NCBI GenBank assembly: GCA_046729975.1
Contig: JBKPHS010000188.1
Coordinates: 1 to 36,303 of the forward strand
Direction of reading: 5' to 3'
Length of the DNA stretch: 36,303 nucleotides
From: JBKPHS01 sp046729975
GTDB taxonomy: Bacteria; Actinomycetota; Thermoleophilia; Solirubrobacterales; Thermoleophilaceae
Part shown: piece by piece, positions 23,417 to 31,559 of the stretch
How positions within the stretch are numbered: position 1 is the first letter of the stretch
Layout of the letters: every line of letters starts with the position of its first letter
The notes under the pieces: model-generated
The model's database searches: none
What the model was told of the DNA's origin: nothing
What the model saw: the letters and a program-made list of their open reading frames with translations, nothing else
Made by a program: the position numbers and the translations under genes

Positions 23417-24025
23417 CTACTCCCCGCCGACCTCGAAGCGCGCGAAGCGGCGGATCACGATGTTCTCGCCGGTCTTCGCCGCCGTCTCGGCGCGCATCTC
23501 CTCGATCGTCTTGCCCTCGTGCTTGTCCGCGTTCACGTGCGGCTGCTGGAGCAGGACGACCTCCTCGAGCCACTTGCGCAACCGCCCCTCGGCGATCTTG
23601 GGGCGCACGTTCTCGGGCTTGTCGGACGCCTGCTCCTCGAAGATGCGCAGCTCGGCCTGGCGGACGTCGGCCGGAACGTCCTCCTCCGACACGTACTGCG
23701 GCCGGCGGGCCGCGACATGGAGGGCAACGTCCCGCGCGAACTCCCTGAAGTCGGGATTTCGAGCCACGAAGTCGGTCTCGCAGTCCACCTCCACGAGCAC
23801 GCCGATCTTGCCCGTGGCGTGCAGGTAGCTCTCGACGACGCCCTCGGTCGCCTCGCGCCCGCCGCGCTTGGCGGCTTGGGCCTGACCCTTGACTCGAAGG
23901 ATCTGAATCGCCTTGTCGAAGTCGCCGCCGGCATCCTCGAGCGCCCGCTTGGAGTCCATCATGCCTGCGCCGGTGCGTTCGCGCAGGGCCTTTACGTCGG
24001 CGGCGGAGATCGCGGGGGTGCTCAC
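23417..24025 (-). CDS. tsf: Elongation factor Ts
   Basis: Nucleotide exchange factor for EF-Tu. At 202 residues it is the short form (as in Thermus and many Actinobacteria). Seen: the UBA-like N-terminus SAADVKALRERTGAGMMDSKRALEDAGGD, then VEVDCETDFVARN, and the C-terminal EGRLRKWLEEVVLLQQPHV. The GTG at 24025 overlaps the rpsB stop (GTGA), and pyrH starts 7 bases after its stop. Confidence 0.97.
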   Translation of the reverse strand: MSTPAISAADVKALRERTGAGMMDSKRALEDAGGDFDKAIQILRVKGQAQAAKRGGREATEGVVESYLHATGKIGVLVEVDCETDFVARNPDFREFARDVALHVAARRPQYVSEEDVPADVRQAELRIFEEQASDKPENVRPKIAEGRLRKWLEEVVLLQQPHVNADKHEGKTIEEMRAETAAKTGENIVIRRFARFEVGGE

Positions 24026-24921
24026 GAGCTCACCTCCCGCGCCTCGCCCCCGGCCTGGTCGCCGGCGGGCTGCTGCGGCTGCTGCGCGGCAGCCTCTGCC
24101 TCCGCGGCCTCGCGTGCGGCCTGCTCCTCCGCCTCACGGCGGGCCTGCTCCTCAGCCTCGCGCCTGGCCGCCTCCTCGGCCTCCCTTGCGGCCTGCTCCT
24201 CGGCTTCGCGGCGCGCCTGCTCCTCCTCGGCACGGAAGCGGGCGGCGTTCTCGGCCACGGCGCTGCCGATCGCGTCGGTGATGATCTTGCAGGACCGGAT
24301 GGCATCGTCGTTGCCGGGGATCGGGTAGGTCGCCGGCTCCGGATCGACGTTCGAGTCGACGAGCCCGATGATGGGGATCCGGAGCCGCACCGCCTCCCGC
24401 ACGGCGATCTCCTCCGTCTTCAGGTCGACGATGAAGACGGCGTCGGGGACGCGCTGCATGTCGCGCACGCCGCCGAGGTTCACCTCGAGCTTGTCGCGCT
24501 CGCCGATGGCGCCGATGCGCTCGCGCGTTGGCAGCAGCTCGAGCGTGCCGTTCTCCGTCCAGTCGGTCAGCTCGTGCAGTCGCTTGACGCGCTTCGAGAT
24601 CGTCTGGAAGTTCGTCAGGAGTCCGCCGAGCCAGCGCTGGTTCACGTACGGCATACCGGCGTTCTCGGCGGCCTCCTTCACCGCGTCTCGGGCCTGTTTC
24701 TTCGTTCCGACGAACAGCACGCTGCCGCCACGCGCAGCCACCTCGCCGGCGACCTGCTGCGCCTGCTCGAGCAGCGTGACGGTTTGCTGAAGGTCGATGA
24801 TGTGGATGCCGCCGCGCTCGCCGAAGATGAAGCGGCGCATCTTGGGGTTCCAGCGGCGCGTCTGGTGGCCGAAGTGGACTCCGGCCTCCAGCAGCTCCTG
24901 GATGGTCACCTGCTGTGCCAA
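24022..24921 (-). CDS. rpsB: Ribosomal protein S2 with a charged C-terminal extension
   Basis: Small-subunit protein S2. The family core occupies residues 1-228 (IQELLEAGVHFGHQTRRWNPKMRRFIFGER at the start, IPIIGLVDSNVDPEPATYPIPGNDDA near 183-207). A further 70 residues follow: a near-repeat of A-R-R-E-A-E-E-Q units (231-275), likely one long charged helix, then a Q/P/A/G-rich end. TTG at 24921 is the start: it precedes AQQVTIQELL and has GGGAGAA seven bases upstream; the longer frame has no family similarity. It is the first gene of rpsB-tsf-pyrH. Confidence 0.96.
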   Translation of the reverse strand: MAQQVTIQELLEAGVHFGHQTRRWNPKMRRFIFGERGGIHIIDLQQTVTLLEQAQQVAGEVAARGGSVLFVGTKKQARDAVKEAAENAGMPYVNQRWLGGLLTNFQTISKRVKRLHELTDWTENGTLELLPTRERIGAIGERDKLEVNLGGVRDMQRVPDAVFIVDLKTEEIAVREAVRLRIPIIGLVDSNVDPEPATYPIPGNDDAIRSCKIITDAIGSAVAENAARFRAEEEQARREAEEQAAREAEEAARREAEEQARREAEEQAAREAAEAEAAAQQPQQPAGDQAGGEAREVSS

Positions 24922-25087
24922 GAGGTTCTCCCTTGTTTCGCTTGCTACTGCCTCCCGCCGGGCCGGTGCGCGGACCCGGGCTCTTCCCCGGGCAGGGCCA
25001 CGTCGTGATCCGGCGGGATCGTGGGTTGGGGGCGAAAGGATAGGTGAAATCGGTGGGCGCGCCAGAAACCGGGACGCCCCCCGCTTC
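24922..25087 (-). promoter_or_regulatory. rpsB leader with GC hairpin
   Basis: 166 bases between the HerA-like gene and rpsB. A hairpin CCCGGG ... CCCGGG (24975-24980 with 24987-24992, 6-base loop) and a smaller ATCC/GGAT pair upstream are seen in the rpsB leader. Leaders of rpsB are often folded for feedback by S2, so autoregulation is possible. A TATCCT box (minus strand, near 25040) could be a -10 but has no good -35. Confidence 0.4.
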
Positions 25088-26893
25088 TCAGCTGCCGGAC
25101 GGCGAGGGCCCGCTCTCGCCGGCGGCGATGTCGATGACCTCCCCACTCCAGCCCTCAGGCCGGATTTGGCGGCGAAGAGCCTCGACACCGCTGATGATTG
25201 CCCGCTCATCCGTCGGCTGCGCCGCCCAATCGCTCCAGAACGGCCGGGTCGCACTTGACGGCTTGATCTCCGGGGGGTCGAACTTGAGCCGGGTGGGCAA
25301 CAGCAGCGCGTCGCCCAGCACGACCGCCTCGCCGACGTCCAGCAGCGGCAGCACGTCGGTCATGCGGGACAGCGAGTCGGGCACAAGTTGCTCGATCACG
25401 GCCTGGTCACGGTCGTTCGTGAGCCGCATGACGACGAAGTTGTTGCACTGGCTCACAACCGTTCGGCTGACGTCAGCGGGTCGCTGGCTGACGATCACGA
25501 GGCCGACGCCGTACTTGCGACCTTCTTTGGCGATCTCCTCGAAAGCCCGCAGGGCCTGCTGGTGGATGGCATCGCTCGTCTCGCGGACCGGCAGGTACAG
25601 GTGCGCCTCGTCGCAAACGAAGCAGACCGGGGTGCGCTCGGCGGGGTCCATCCAAAACTGCACGTCGTAGATCAGCCGCGCGATGACGCCGGCGACGACC
25701 GGAAGCGCCTCGGCGGGGACCTCTGAGAAGTCGATCACCTTGATACCGGAGCGCTCCCCGCCGGCGTCGAGAAGCGAGGCGGCGAACCGCTCGAGCCACT
25801 CGTAGTCGAGGCAGTCTTCCGGCGGATGGAACATGAAGCCGTAGCGGCCGTCGGCGATACGCGCGTCGAGTCGCGCGATGAAGCGAGTCAGGCGGCTTGC
25901 ATACGGTCCGGGTACCACTTCACCGCTCGGCTGCCTGACGATCTTCTCCAAGTCGTCCGAGTTCAGCCACGTCATCAGGGTGTCCAGCCGGTAGGGCACC
26001 GGCGAGTCGACGGTGAAGGTCGCGGCGATGTCCTCTCGCCCGATGTCGTGCAGCGTCGATCGCTTGAGCTTGTAGACGTGGTCGGCGAAGCGCATGGCTT
26101 GGCTCGGGGCGTCCGGGTCAGTTGGATCCAGCACGAGGCTCAGCATCTCGTCACGGTCGAGAAGCCAGTACGGGAGGAAGATCACATCGTCCGCAGGCTC
26201 GGCAATGTCGCCAGGGCCGGCGATGCGAAGACTGCGCGCGATTGGTGGCAGACCGCCCTCCCCCTGCGTCAGCGGCCTGTACTCCCCGTGCATGTCGAAG
26301 ACGATCATGTTCGAATGCGCCAGACGGGCCGCGCGCTCGAGCATCAAGGCGACGGCCCAGCTCTTGCCGGTCCCCGTGCTGCCCAGCACGCCCATGTGAC
26401 GCTGAAACATGCGGTTGCCGTCCGCGATCGCAATCGCATCCTGTTCGGCCACGAAGCGGCCGAGCGCGAGGCGCTCGTCAGGGGGGACGCTCTCGCCGAG
26501 GATCGACATGAACCGCCGGAGCTGTTCCCCTTCCACGAGATGGCAGTCGGCCCCGATCTTCGGGAAGGCCTGCGCTCCGCGGGTGAACACATCGGGCCGT
26601 ACATCGCCCCCACGTAGGAACGTCCCGACCAGGACGATCCGGATCACCCCTGCAGCGCCGTCGTTCGCACCCGCCTCACCACCGGGCCCTGACGTGGCCG
26701 CCTCGATGAGCGCTACGAGGTAGTGGTCGGGCGAAGGGCCGCGGGCAGCGACGAGATCCGAGACGGTTGCGCGCGTCGCCAGCGCGGGGTCCGTCACCTC
26801 CACGACGGCCGAGCCGGGCTCGACCCGGACGACGGTCCCGAGCAGAGGCCCGTGACTCAGGTCGAGCGAATCGCTGCCGGGCGAGGAGCGCAT
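25088..26893 (-). CDS. HerA-like (DUF87) P-loop ATPase
   Basis: A 601-residue HerA/FtsK-superfamily ATPase. An N-terminal HAS-barrel-like region (residues 15-110) precedes the motor: Walker A GSTGTGKSW (171-179), IVFDMHGEYRPL (197-208), Walker B CFVCDEAHLYLP (424-435), and SQRPADVS as sensor and arginine region near 465-472. HerA proteins form hexameric DNA translocases, usually with the NurA nuclease in archaea and with SIR2 or other effectors in bacterial defence systems. No such partner adjoins it here. ATG at 26893 (GGGGA before it) is preferred over ATG at 26932. A terminator precedes it, so it has its own promoter. Its C-terminus has no family match that I can name. Confidence 0.85.
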   Translation of the reverse strand: MRSSPGSDSLDLSHGPLLGTVVRVEPGSAVVEVTDPALATRATVSDLVAARGPSPDHYLVALIEAATSGPGGEAGANDGAAGVIRIVLVGTFLRGGDVRPDVFTRGAQAFPKIGADCHLVEGEQLRRFMSILGESVPPDERLALGRFVAEQDAIAIADGNRMFQRHMGVLGSTGTGKSWAVALMLERAARLAHSNMIVFDMHGEYRPLTQGEGGLPPIARSLRIAGPGDIAEPADDVIFLPYWLLDRDEMLSLVLDPTDPDAPSQAMRFADHVYKLKRSTLHDIGREDIAATFTVDSPVPYRLDTLMTWLNSDDLEKIVRQPSGEVVPGPYASRLTRFIARLDARIADGRYGFMFHPPEDCLDYEWLERFAASLLDAGGERSGIKVIDFSEVPAEALPVVAGVIARLIYDVQFWMDPAERTPVCFVCDEAHLYLPVRETSDAIHQQALRAFEEIAKEGRKYGVGLVIVSQRPADVSRTVVSQCNNFVVMRLTNDRDQAVIEQLVPDSLSRMTDVLPLLDVGEAVVLGDALLLPTRLKFDPPEIKPSSATRPFWSDWAAQPTDERAIISGVEALRRQIRPEGWSGEVIDIAAGESGPSPSGS

Positions 26894-26949
26894 CGTCCCC
26901 AGGGTAAGCGAGGCCGGCCGCCTCGGCCACATTGCACGGGTTTCGTCCC

Positions 26950-26982
26950 AGAAAGAAGCGGAGGCGGCCCGAAAGCCGCCTC
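26950..26982 (-). terminator. Rho-independent terminator after rluD
   Basis: On the minus strand GAGGCGGC (26982-26975), a 6-base loop and GCCGCCTC (26968-26961) form a perfect 8-bp stem, followed by CGCTTCTTTCT. It begins 13 bases past the rluD stop and ends the sepF-proC-yggT-lspA-rluD unit. Confidence 0.8.
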
Positions 26983-26995
26983 GCTCCGTTCTATG

Positions 26996-27934
26996 TCAGT
27001 CTCCGTCTGGCCCTTCGGAGACTGGCTCCCGTCGGGCTGCGCCGAGCGTGCGACGCAGGTCGACGGGTAGTTTGGACTCGCAGGCGGTCTGTTCCCCCGT
27101 CACTGGGTGGCGAAACGCTACTTTCGAGCTGTGCAGAAATTGGCGCGTTAACCCAAGACGGCGGCCGCAGGGCCCACCCCCGTACTGAGGATCCCCGCAG
27201 ACCGGATGCCCGATTGCGGCGAGATGCGCGCGGATCTGGTGGGTGCGTCCGGTCTCCAGCCGCACGCGCAGGAGGCTGGTCCGCGGCAGCTCCTCGGCCA
27301 GCTCGAAGTGGGTGACGGCCCCGCGTGGCTCGTCGGTGTCCGTCGAGACGACGCTGCGCCTGCGGCGGTCTCGGCCGAGCGGCGCGTCGATCGTTGCGCT
27401 GCGGGCGCCCGGCCTCCCCTCCACGAGCGCCAGGTACTCGCGTGTGACCTCGCGCCGCCGGATCATCTCCTGAAGCGAGCGGTGGACCTTCTCCGATTTC
27501 GCCACGAGCAGCAGGCCGGAGGTGTCACGGTCGAGGCGGTGAACAATCCCGAGGCGCTCGGGGTCGTCTCCTCCCGCGGCGCCGTGCCGCACGAGGGCGC
27601 GAGCCAGCGTCGGCCCGCGGTGGCCGGGTGCCGGGTGCACGACGACTCCCGCCGGCTTGTCGACGACCATCAGATTTTCGTCCTCGCACACGATCCCGAA
27701 CGGGACGTTGGCGCGATCGTCCGGCGCGGGCTCCTCCTCGAGCTGGGCGGCGACGCGCGAGCCGGCAGCGAGACGGTGGCGCTTCGGCCGCCGCTCGCCG
27801 TCGACCGTCACGCGGCCGCCGTCGATCAGCCGCTGGGCACGGGCGCGGCTGCCTACCTCGGGCCGGGCGGCGAGCGCGACGTCCAGGCGCTCGCCCGAGT
27901 CCCCAGCGCCGGCCGTGAACTCGAGCGCCGGCAT
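26996..27934 (-). CDS. rluD: RluD-type 23S rRNA pseudouridine synthase
   Basis: A 312-residue RluA-family enzyme. An S4 RNA-binding domain (about 14-68, ERLDVALAARPE, AQRLIDGGRVTVDG) precedes the catalytic domain with GIVHRLDRDTSGLLL (129-143; D135 is the catalytic aspartate), ALVEGRP and ETGRTHQIRAHLAAIGHPVCGD. Length and domain order fit RluD, which modifies helix 69 in the large subunit, though RluC is not excluded. The ATG at 27934 shares a base with the lspA stop (TGATG). The last gene of its operon. Confidence 0.93.
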   Translation of the reverse strand: MPALEFTAGAGDSGERLDVALAARPEVGSRARAQRLIDGGRVTVDGERRPKRHRLAAGSRVAAQLEEEPAPDDRANVPFGIVCEDENLMVVDKPAGVVVHPAPGHRGPTLARALVRHGAAGGDDPERLGIVHRLDRDTSGLLLVAKSEKVHRSLQEMIRRREVTREYLALVEGRPGARSATIDAPLGRDRRRRSVVSTDTDEPRGAVTHFELAEELPRTSLLRVRLETGRTHQIRAHLAAIGHPVCGDPQYGGGPCGRRLGLTRQFLHSSKVAFRHPVTGEQTACESKLPVDLRRTLGAARREPVSEGPDGD

Positions 27935-28386
27935 CACTCGCGCCTCGACTCGAGCACGTACAGGAACGAGAGGACCCCCAGGACCACCGCCGCGTCCGCG
28001 AGGTTGAAGGCGGGCCACGCGATCGGGTCGATGAAGTCGATCACCGCCCCCTCGCGCGCTCGGTCGGCGAGGTTGCCGAGGGCGCCGCCGAGCAGGAGGC
28101 CCACCGGGAGCCACAGGTACGCCCGCGACGCGTGGAGAGCGAAGTAGACGATGAGCATCACCAACGCCGCGCTCGTGAGCACGGCGATCGGCCAGCCGCC
28201 TTCCGAGAAGGCGCCGAACGCCACGCCCTTGTTACGGACGTGCGTCAGGTCCAGTCCAATGAAGAACTTCTCGCTCTCCCCCGGACGTAGGTGCTCTACC
28301 GCCAGCGCCTTGGTCGTCTGGTCGAGAGCGACCACCACCCCCGTGACCATGACGGCCCGCGTCCAGCCGCGCACGGCGGCGGTCAT
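27934..28386 (-). CDS. lspA: Lipoprotein signal peptidase II
   Basis: Membrane aspartyl protease that removes the signal peptide of diacylated lipoproteins. A 150-residue protein with four spans; the catalytic pair is D117 in VIDFID and D131 in FNLADAA, with GNLADR and RNKGVAFG also conserved. ATG at 28386 overlaps the yggT stop (TGATG). All expected residues are present. Confidence 0.96.
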   Translation of the reverse strand: MTAAVRGWTRAVMVTGVVVALDQTTKALAVEHLRPGESEKFFIGLDLTHVRNKGVAFGAFSEGGWPIAVLTSAALVMLIVYFALHASRAYLWLPVGLLLGGALGNLADRAREGAVIDFIDPIAWPAFNLADAAVVLGVLSFLYVLESRRE

Positions 28387-28691
28387 CAACCCCGGATGAG
28401 CGCGGTCACGAGGCCACCCACTATCAGCAGCACGAAGGTGGCGATGATCGGGCTCAGGTCGAGAGCCCCGGGGCCGAGCCGCACCGGCGGGATGAAGCGG
28501 CGAAAGAGGTTCAGGTAGGGATCGGTCACGTCCCTGACGAAGCCGAGGACGAGGTCCAGGAAGCGGTTGTAGGGGATCCGCGGCAGCCAGCTCATGAGGA
28601 TCCTGATGAAGATCAGGACCAGGTAGACCGTGATGAGCGTGCTGACGTAGTCGGCGATGTCGCCGCGGGTCGCGGCGAGGACGCCCGTCAT
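28386..28691 (-). CDS. yggT: YggT family membrane protein
   Basis: A 101-residue protein with two hydrophobic spans (about 20-38 and 78-98) around the family signature LMSWLPRIPYNRFLD and DPYLNLFRRFIPP. The family is of uncertain role and is nearly always found in the sepF-proC region near cell division genes. The ATG at 28691 overlaps the proC stop (ATGA). Confidence 0.92.
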   Translation of the reverse strand: MTGVLAATRGDIADYVSTLITVYLVLIFIRILMSWLPRIPYNRFLDLVLGFVRDVTDPYLNLFRRFIPPVRLGPGALDLSPIIATFVLLIVGGLVTALIRG

Positions 28692-29446
28692 CGCTTGGTG
28701 GCCTCCACGACGGCACCCACGGCGTCCTGGAAGGCGGACCTGATCCCGCCGCGCTCGAGCGCCGCCAGCCCGCGAGCGGTCGAGCCGCCTGGGGACGTCA
28801 CGCGCCGGCGGAGCGCCGCCGTGTCGAGCCCCCGCTCGCGAAGCACGGCGGCGGTGCCCGCCATCGTCTCGACCGTCATCAGAGCCGCATCGTCTGGCTG
28901 AAGGCCCTGGCGCACGCCCGCGTCCACCATCGCCTCCGCCACGAGAGCGAGGAAGCCCGGCCCGCAGCTCATCAGTGCCATGGCGGTGTCGATCAGCGCG
29001 TCGTCGAGGCGGATGATCGTGCCGGCGCGGCCGAGCAGCTCGAGGATCTCCCGCTCGGGCCCTTCCGCCGCGAGTCGCCCGGGCGCGTAGCAGAGCACCC
29101 CCTGGCGGACCTCGACCGGGATGTTCGGGATGAAGCGGTACACCGGGGCGCCGGGGTACTCCGTTTCCACGGCCGCGACCGGCACGCCGCCGAGTATCGA
29201 GACCACCGCGTTGGGCTTGTCCCTCAGCTCGCCGGCGACCGTGGCGAGCTGAGCGGGCTTGTGGCAAAGGACGATCGCGTCCGCGCGCTCGGCGACCTCG
29301 GCGTTCGACGCCAGCGCCTCGCCTCCGAGCTCGGCCACGAGGGCCTCCGCCCGCTCCCTGACGGGATCCGCCACCAGCACCGGCTCGCCGATGCCGCGCG
29401 CGAGCGCGGTGGCCATGTTTCCTGCGCCGATCAGCCCTATCTGCAT
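28688..29446 (-). CDS. proC: Pyrroline-5-carboxylate reductase
   Basis: Last step of proline synthesis, NAD(P)H-dependent. A 252-residue protein with the Rossmann motif GLIGAGNMATALARG (4-18), CHKPAQLATV, and the C-terminal signature region ALMSCGPGFLALVAEAMVDAGVRQGL ... VTSPGGSTARGLAALE. It is slightly shorter than the usual 265-275 residues but complete at both ends. ATG at 29446 lies 35 bases after sepF. Confidence 0.94.
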   Translation of the reverse strand: MQIGLIGAGNMATALARGIGEPVLVADPVRERAEALVAELGGEALASNAEVAERADAIVLCHKPAQLATVAGELRDKPNAVVSILGGVPVAAVETEYPGAPVYRFIPNIPVEVRQGVLCYAPGRLAAEGPEREILELLGRAGTIIRLDDALIDTAMALMSCGPGFLALVAEAMVDAGVRQGLQPDDAALMTVETMAGTAAVLRERGLDTAALRRRVTSPGGSTARGLAALERGGIRSAFQDAVGAVVEATKR

Positions 29447-29481
29447 GGCGCGGGAAGGATATGCGGAGCCCGCGGCGCCGC

Positions 29482-30015
29482 TCAGGACTGGTTGAAGAAG
29501 CCCTTCTCGATAAGACGGGCCCGCTCCTCCGCCGAGACCTCGACGTCGCGGGGCGTGAGCAGGAACACCTTGTCGGCGATCCGCTGCATGCCGCCGTCGA
29601 GCGCGTAGGTGAGGCCGGAGGCGAAGTCGATCAGGCGCTTCGAGAGGTCCGTGTCGGTCGTCTGGAGGTTCAGGATCACTGGAATGGCGTCCTTGAACTG
29701 GTCCGCGATCTGCTGGGCGTCGTTGAAGCTCTTGGGGACGACAAGGTGCACCTGCGCCGAGGAGCGACCGTTGCCGCCGACCGGCCGCAGAACGCGGGTC
29801 GGGCGGCTGGCCGGGGCCGAATCGTCGGCGAAGATGTCGTCGATCTCGTCGCGCCGCCGGCGGCCCTGCAAGCGGCGAACGTTCGGGCGCTCGCGATAGC
29901 GGTCCTCGAGCTCGGCCTCGGGCTCGAAATCCTCGGCCTCGTCGCGGTAGCCGTCATCCTCCTCGGCCAAGCCGAAGTAGACAAGCGTGCGGTGCCACGT
30001 GTCGCGAAGCGCCAT
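29482..30015 (-). CDS. sepF: Cell division protein SepF
   Basis: A 177-residue FtsZ-membrane anchor. The N-terminal amphipathic helix (MALRDTWHRTLVYFGLAEEDD) can bind the membrane, an acidic/basic linker follows, and the conserved core lies at about 87-170 (VHLVVPKSFNDAQQIADQF, VILNLQTTDTDLSKRLIDFASGLTYALDGGMQRI, VFLLTP). ATG at 30015; its upstream gap (30016-30093) is shared with the divergent hydrolase gene. In Actinobacteria it usually follows yggS directly; here the hydrolase is interposed. Confidence 0.95.
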   Translation of the reverse strand: MALRDTWHRTLVYFGLAEEDDGYRDEAEDFEPEAELEDRYRERPNVRRLQGRRRRDEIDDIFADDSAPASRPTRVLRPVGGNGRSSAQVHLVVPKSFNDAQQIADQFKDAIPVILNLQTTDTDLSKRLIDFASGLTYALDGGMQRIADKVFLLTPRDVEVSAEERARLIEKGFFNQS

Positions 30016-30093
30016 CAGAGCGTCCTTTTCGCCTGCAGAGGTAAGAATCCTCTCGTTGACAAGTTACAGAATGAATCGCCGTTCGAACGCCAG

Positions 30094-30924
30094 ATGAGCC
30101 CGCCCGACCCCCCCGCCCCGCTCGAGATCGCGAGCGGCGGAATCACGTTGGAGGGGGAGCGCGCGGGCGGGGACTCGCGGACGCCGATCGTGCTCCTGCA
30201 TGGCCTCACGGCGACCCGGCGCTACGTCGTGCACGGCTCGCGCTACCTGCCTACACATGGCTTCGCGGTGATCGCCTACGACGCGCGCGGCCACGGCGAG
30301 TCCTCCCCCGCGCCGAGCTACGAATACGCCGACCAGGTTGACGATCTCGGAGCAGTGCTCACGGAGGTCGGCGCCGACCCGGTGGTCATCGCCGGCAACT
30401 CGATGGGCGCCGCGACCGCGATGGCGTTTGCCCTGGCGCACCCGGAACGCGTGGCGGCGCTCGTCCAGATCACACCCGCATTCGACACACGGCCTCGATC
30501 TCCCGAAGAACTCGCCAACTGGGACGCGCTGGCCGATGGCCTCGAAAGGGGCGGCATCGACGGATTCATCGACGCGTACTCGCCGTCGGTCGGCGAGCGC
30601 TGGCGAGACACCGTGCTGCTTGTGACGCGCCAGCGTCTCGAGCGCCACCGCCATCCTGACGCCGTCGCTGAGGCGCTGCGCGTCGTCCCGCGCTCGATGG
30701 CGTTCGACTCGCTCGACCGGCTCGACTCGCTCGAGACACCGACGCTGGTCGTCGGGAGCCGTGACGATGCGGATCCCGGGCACCCGCTCGCCGTTGCGGA
30801 GGAGTACGCCGGACGGCTGCCGAACGCCGAGCTGCTGGTCGAGGAGGAGGGAAAGTCACCGCTCGCCTGGCAGGGCGCGCAGCTGTCGCGGGCGATCGCG
30901 GGCTTCGTCGAGCGTCATTCGTAG
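30094..30924 (+). CDS. Alpha/beta hydrolase, possibly lacking the usual catalytic histidine
   Basis: A 276-residue alpha/beta-fold hydrolase. Seen: IVLLHGLTATRRYV (32-45, oxyanion loop), YDARGHGES (62-70), and the nucleophile elbow GNSMGA with S103. The acid is probably in VVGSRDDADPGH near the C-terminus. In the loop where the catalytic histidine is expected, the sequence reads EEEGKSPLAWQG, with lysine in place of histidine; either the histidine is supplied from another loop or activity differs. The ATG at 30094 is the first start after the sepF region; no good ribosome site is seen. It is transcribed against all neighbouring genes and its 3' end overlaps yggS by 10 bases. Substrate unknown. 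Confidence 0.85.
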   Translation: MSPPDPPAPLEIASGGITLEGERAGGDSRTPIVLLHGLTATRRYVVHGSRYLPTHGFAVIAYDARGHGESSPAPSYEYADQVDDLGAVLTEVGADPVVIAGNSMGAATAMAFALAHPERVAALVQITPAFDTRPRSPEELANWDALADGLERGGIDGFIDAYSPSVGERWRDTVLLVTRQRLERHRHPDAVAEALRVVPRSMAFDSLDRLDSLETPTLVVGSRDDADPGHPLAVAEEYAGRLPNAELLVEEEGKSPLAWQGAQLSRAIAGFVERHS

Positions 30925-31559
30925 AGCACGGTGCCGAGCCGCACGATGGTCGCGCCCTCGGCTGCCGCGACCTCGAAGTCCTGACTGGTGCCCATGGACA
31001 GCCGCTCGAGGCCGTGCTCGGCGGCAAGCTCGGCGAGGCGGGCGAAGTGGCGGCGGTTGTCCTCCGGACGCTCCACGAACGGCGGCATCGTCATCAGTCC
31101 GGTGACGGGCACGGGCGACCGCTGGACGTAGGAGACGATCTCCTCCGGCGCGATTCCGGCCTTGGACTCCTCCCCCGCGACGTTCACCTCGATCAGGATC
31201 TCGGGCGCCGGGTGGCGCTCGAGCCGCCGCAACGCCGACTCGGAGGCGACCGTGTGGATCAGGCGCACGTTGGGGGCCACGTCCTTGACCTTGCGGCTCT
31301 GGAGGACGCCGATGAAGTCCCAGGTGAAATCGGCGGCGTGGCGCTGACGCTTCGCGAGCAGGTCCTGCGCACGGTTCTCCCCAACCAGCTCGATGCCCGC
31401 CTCTGCGAGCGCGGGCAGCTCGTCGGCGGCCACGTACTTGATCGCGGCACAGACCTCGACCTCCGTGGGGTCGCGACCCGCTGCGGCGATCCGCTCCCTG
31501 ACGCGCTCCAGGTTGTCTCGAACCCGTGCGGGCTCGAGGCCGGTGAAAGGCGTCGTCAA
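30915..31559 (-). CDS. yggS: YggS/PROSC-type pyridoxal phosphate homeostasis protein
   Basis: A 214-residue PLP-binding barrel protein with no known catalytic role that balances vitamin B6 and amino acid pools. The PLP lysine is K41 in VCAAIKYVAADEL; also seen: IELVGENRAQDL, WDFIGVLQSRKVKDV, EVNVAGEESKAGI and GLERLSMGTSQDFEVAAAEGATIVRLGTVLY. TTG at 31559 (overlapping the pgeF stop, GGAGAGAG before it) is preferred over a longer frame with an arginine- and proline-rich, unconserved N-terminus. Confidence 0.92.
   Translation of the reverse strand: MTTPFTGLEPARVRDNLERVRERIAAAGRDPTEVEVCAAIKYVAADELPALAEAGIELVGENRAQDLLAKRQRHAADFTWDFIGVLQSRKVKDVAPNVRLIHTVASESALRRLERHPAPEILIEVNVAGEESKAGIAPEEIVSYVQRSPVPVTGLMTMPPFVERPEDNRRHFARLAELAAEHGLERLSMGTSQDFEVAAAEGATIVRLGTVLYE

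Noticed and set aside
25088..26893. HerA-based anti-phage system
   Set aside because: No SIR2, DUF4297, NurA or other effector gene adjoins it; neighbours are housekeeping genes.
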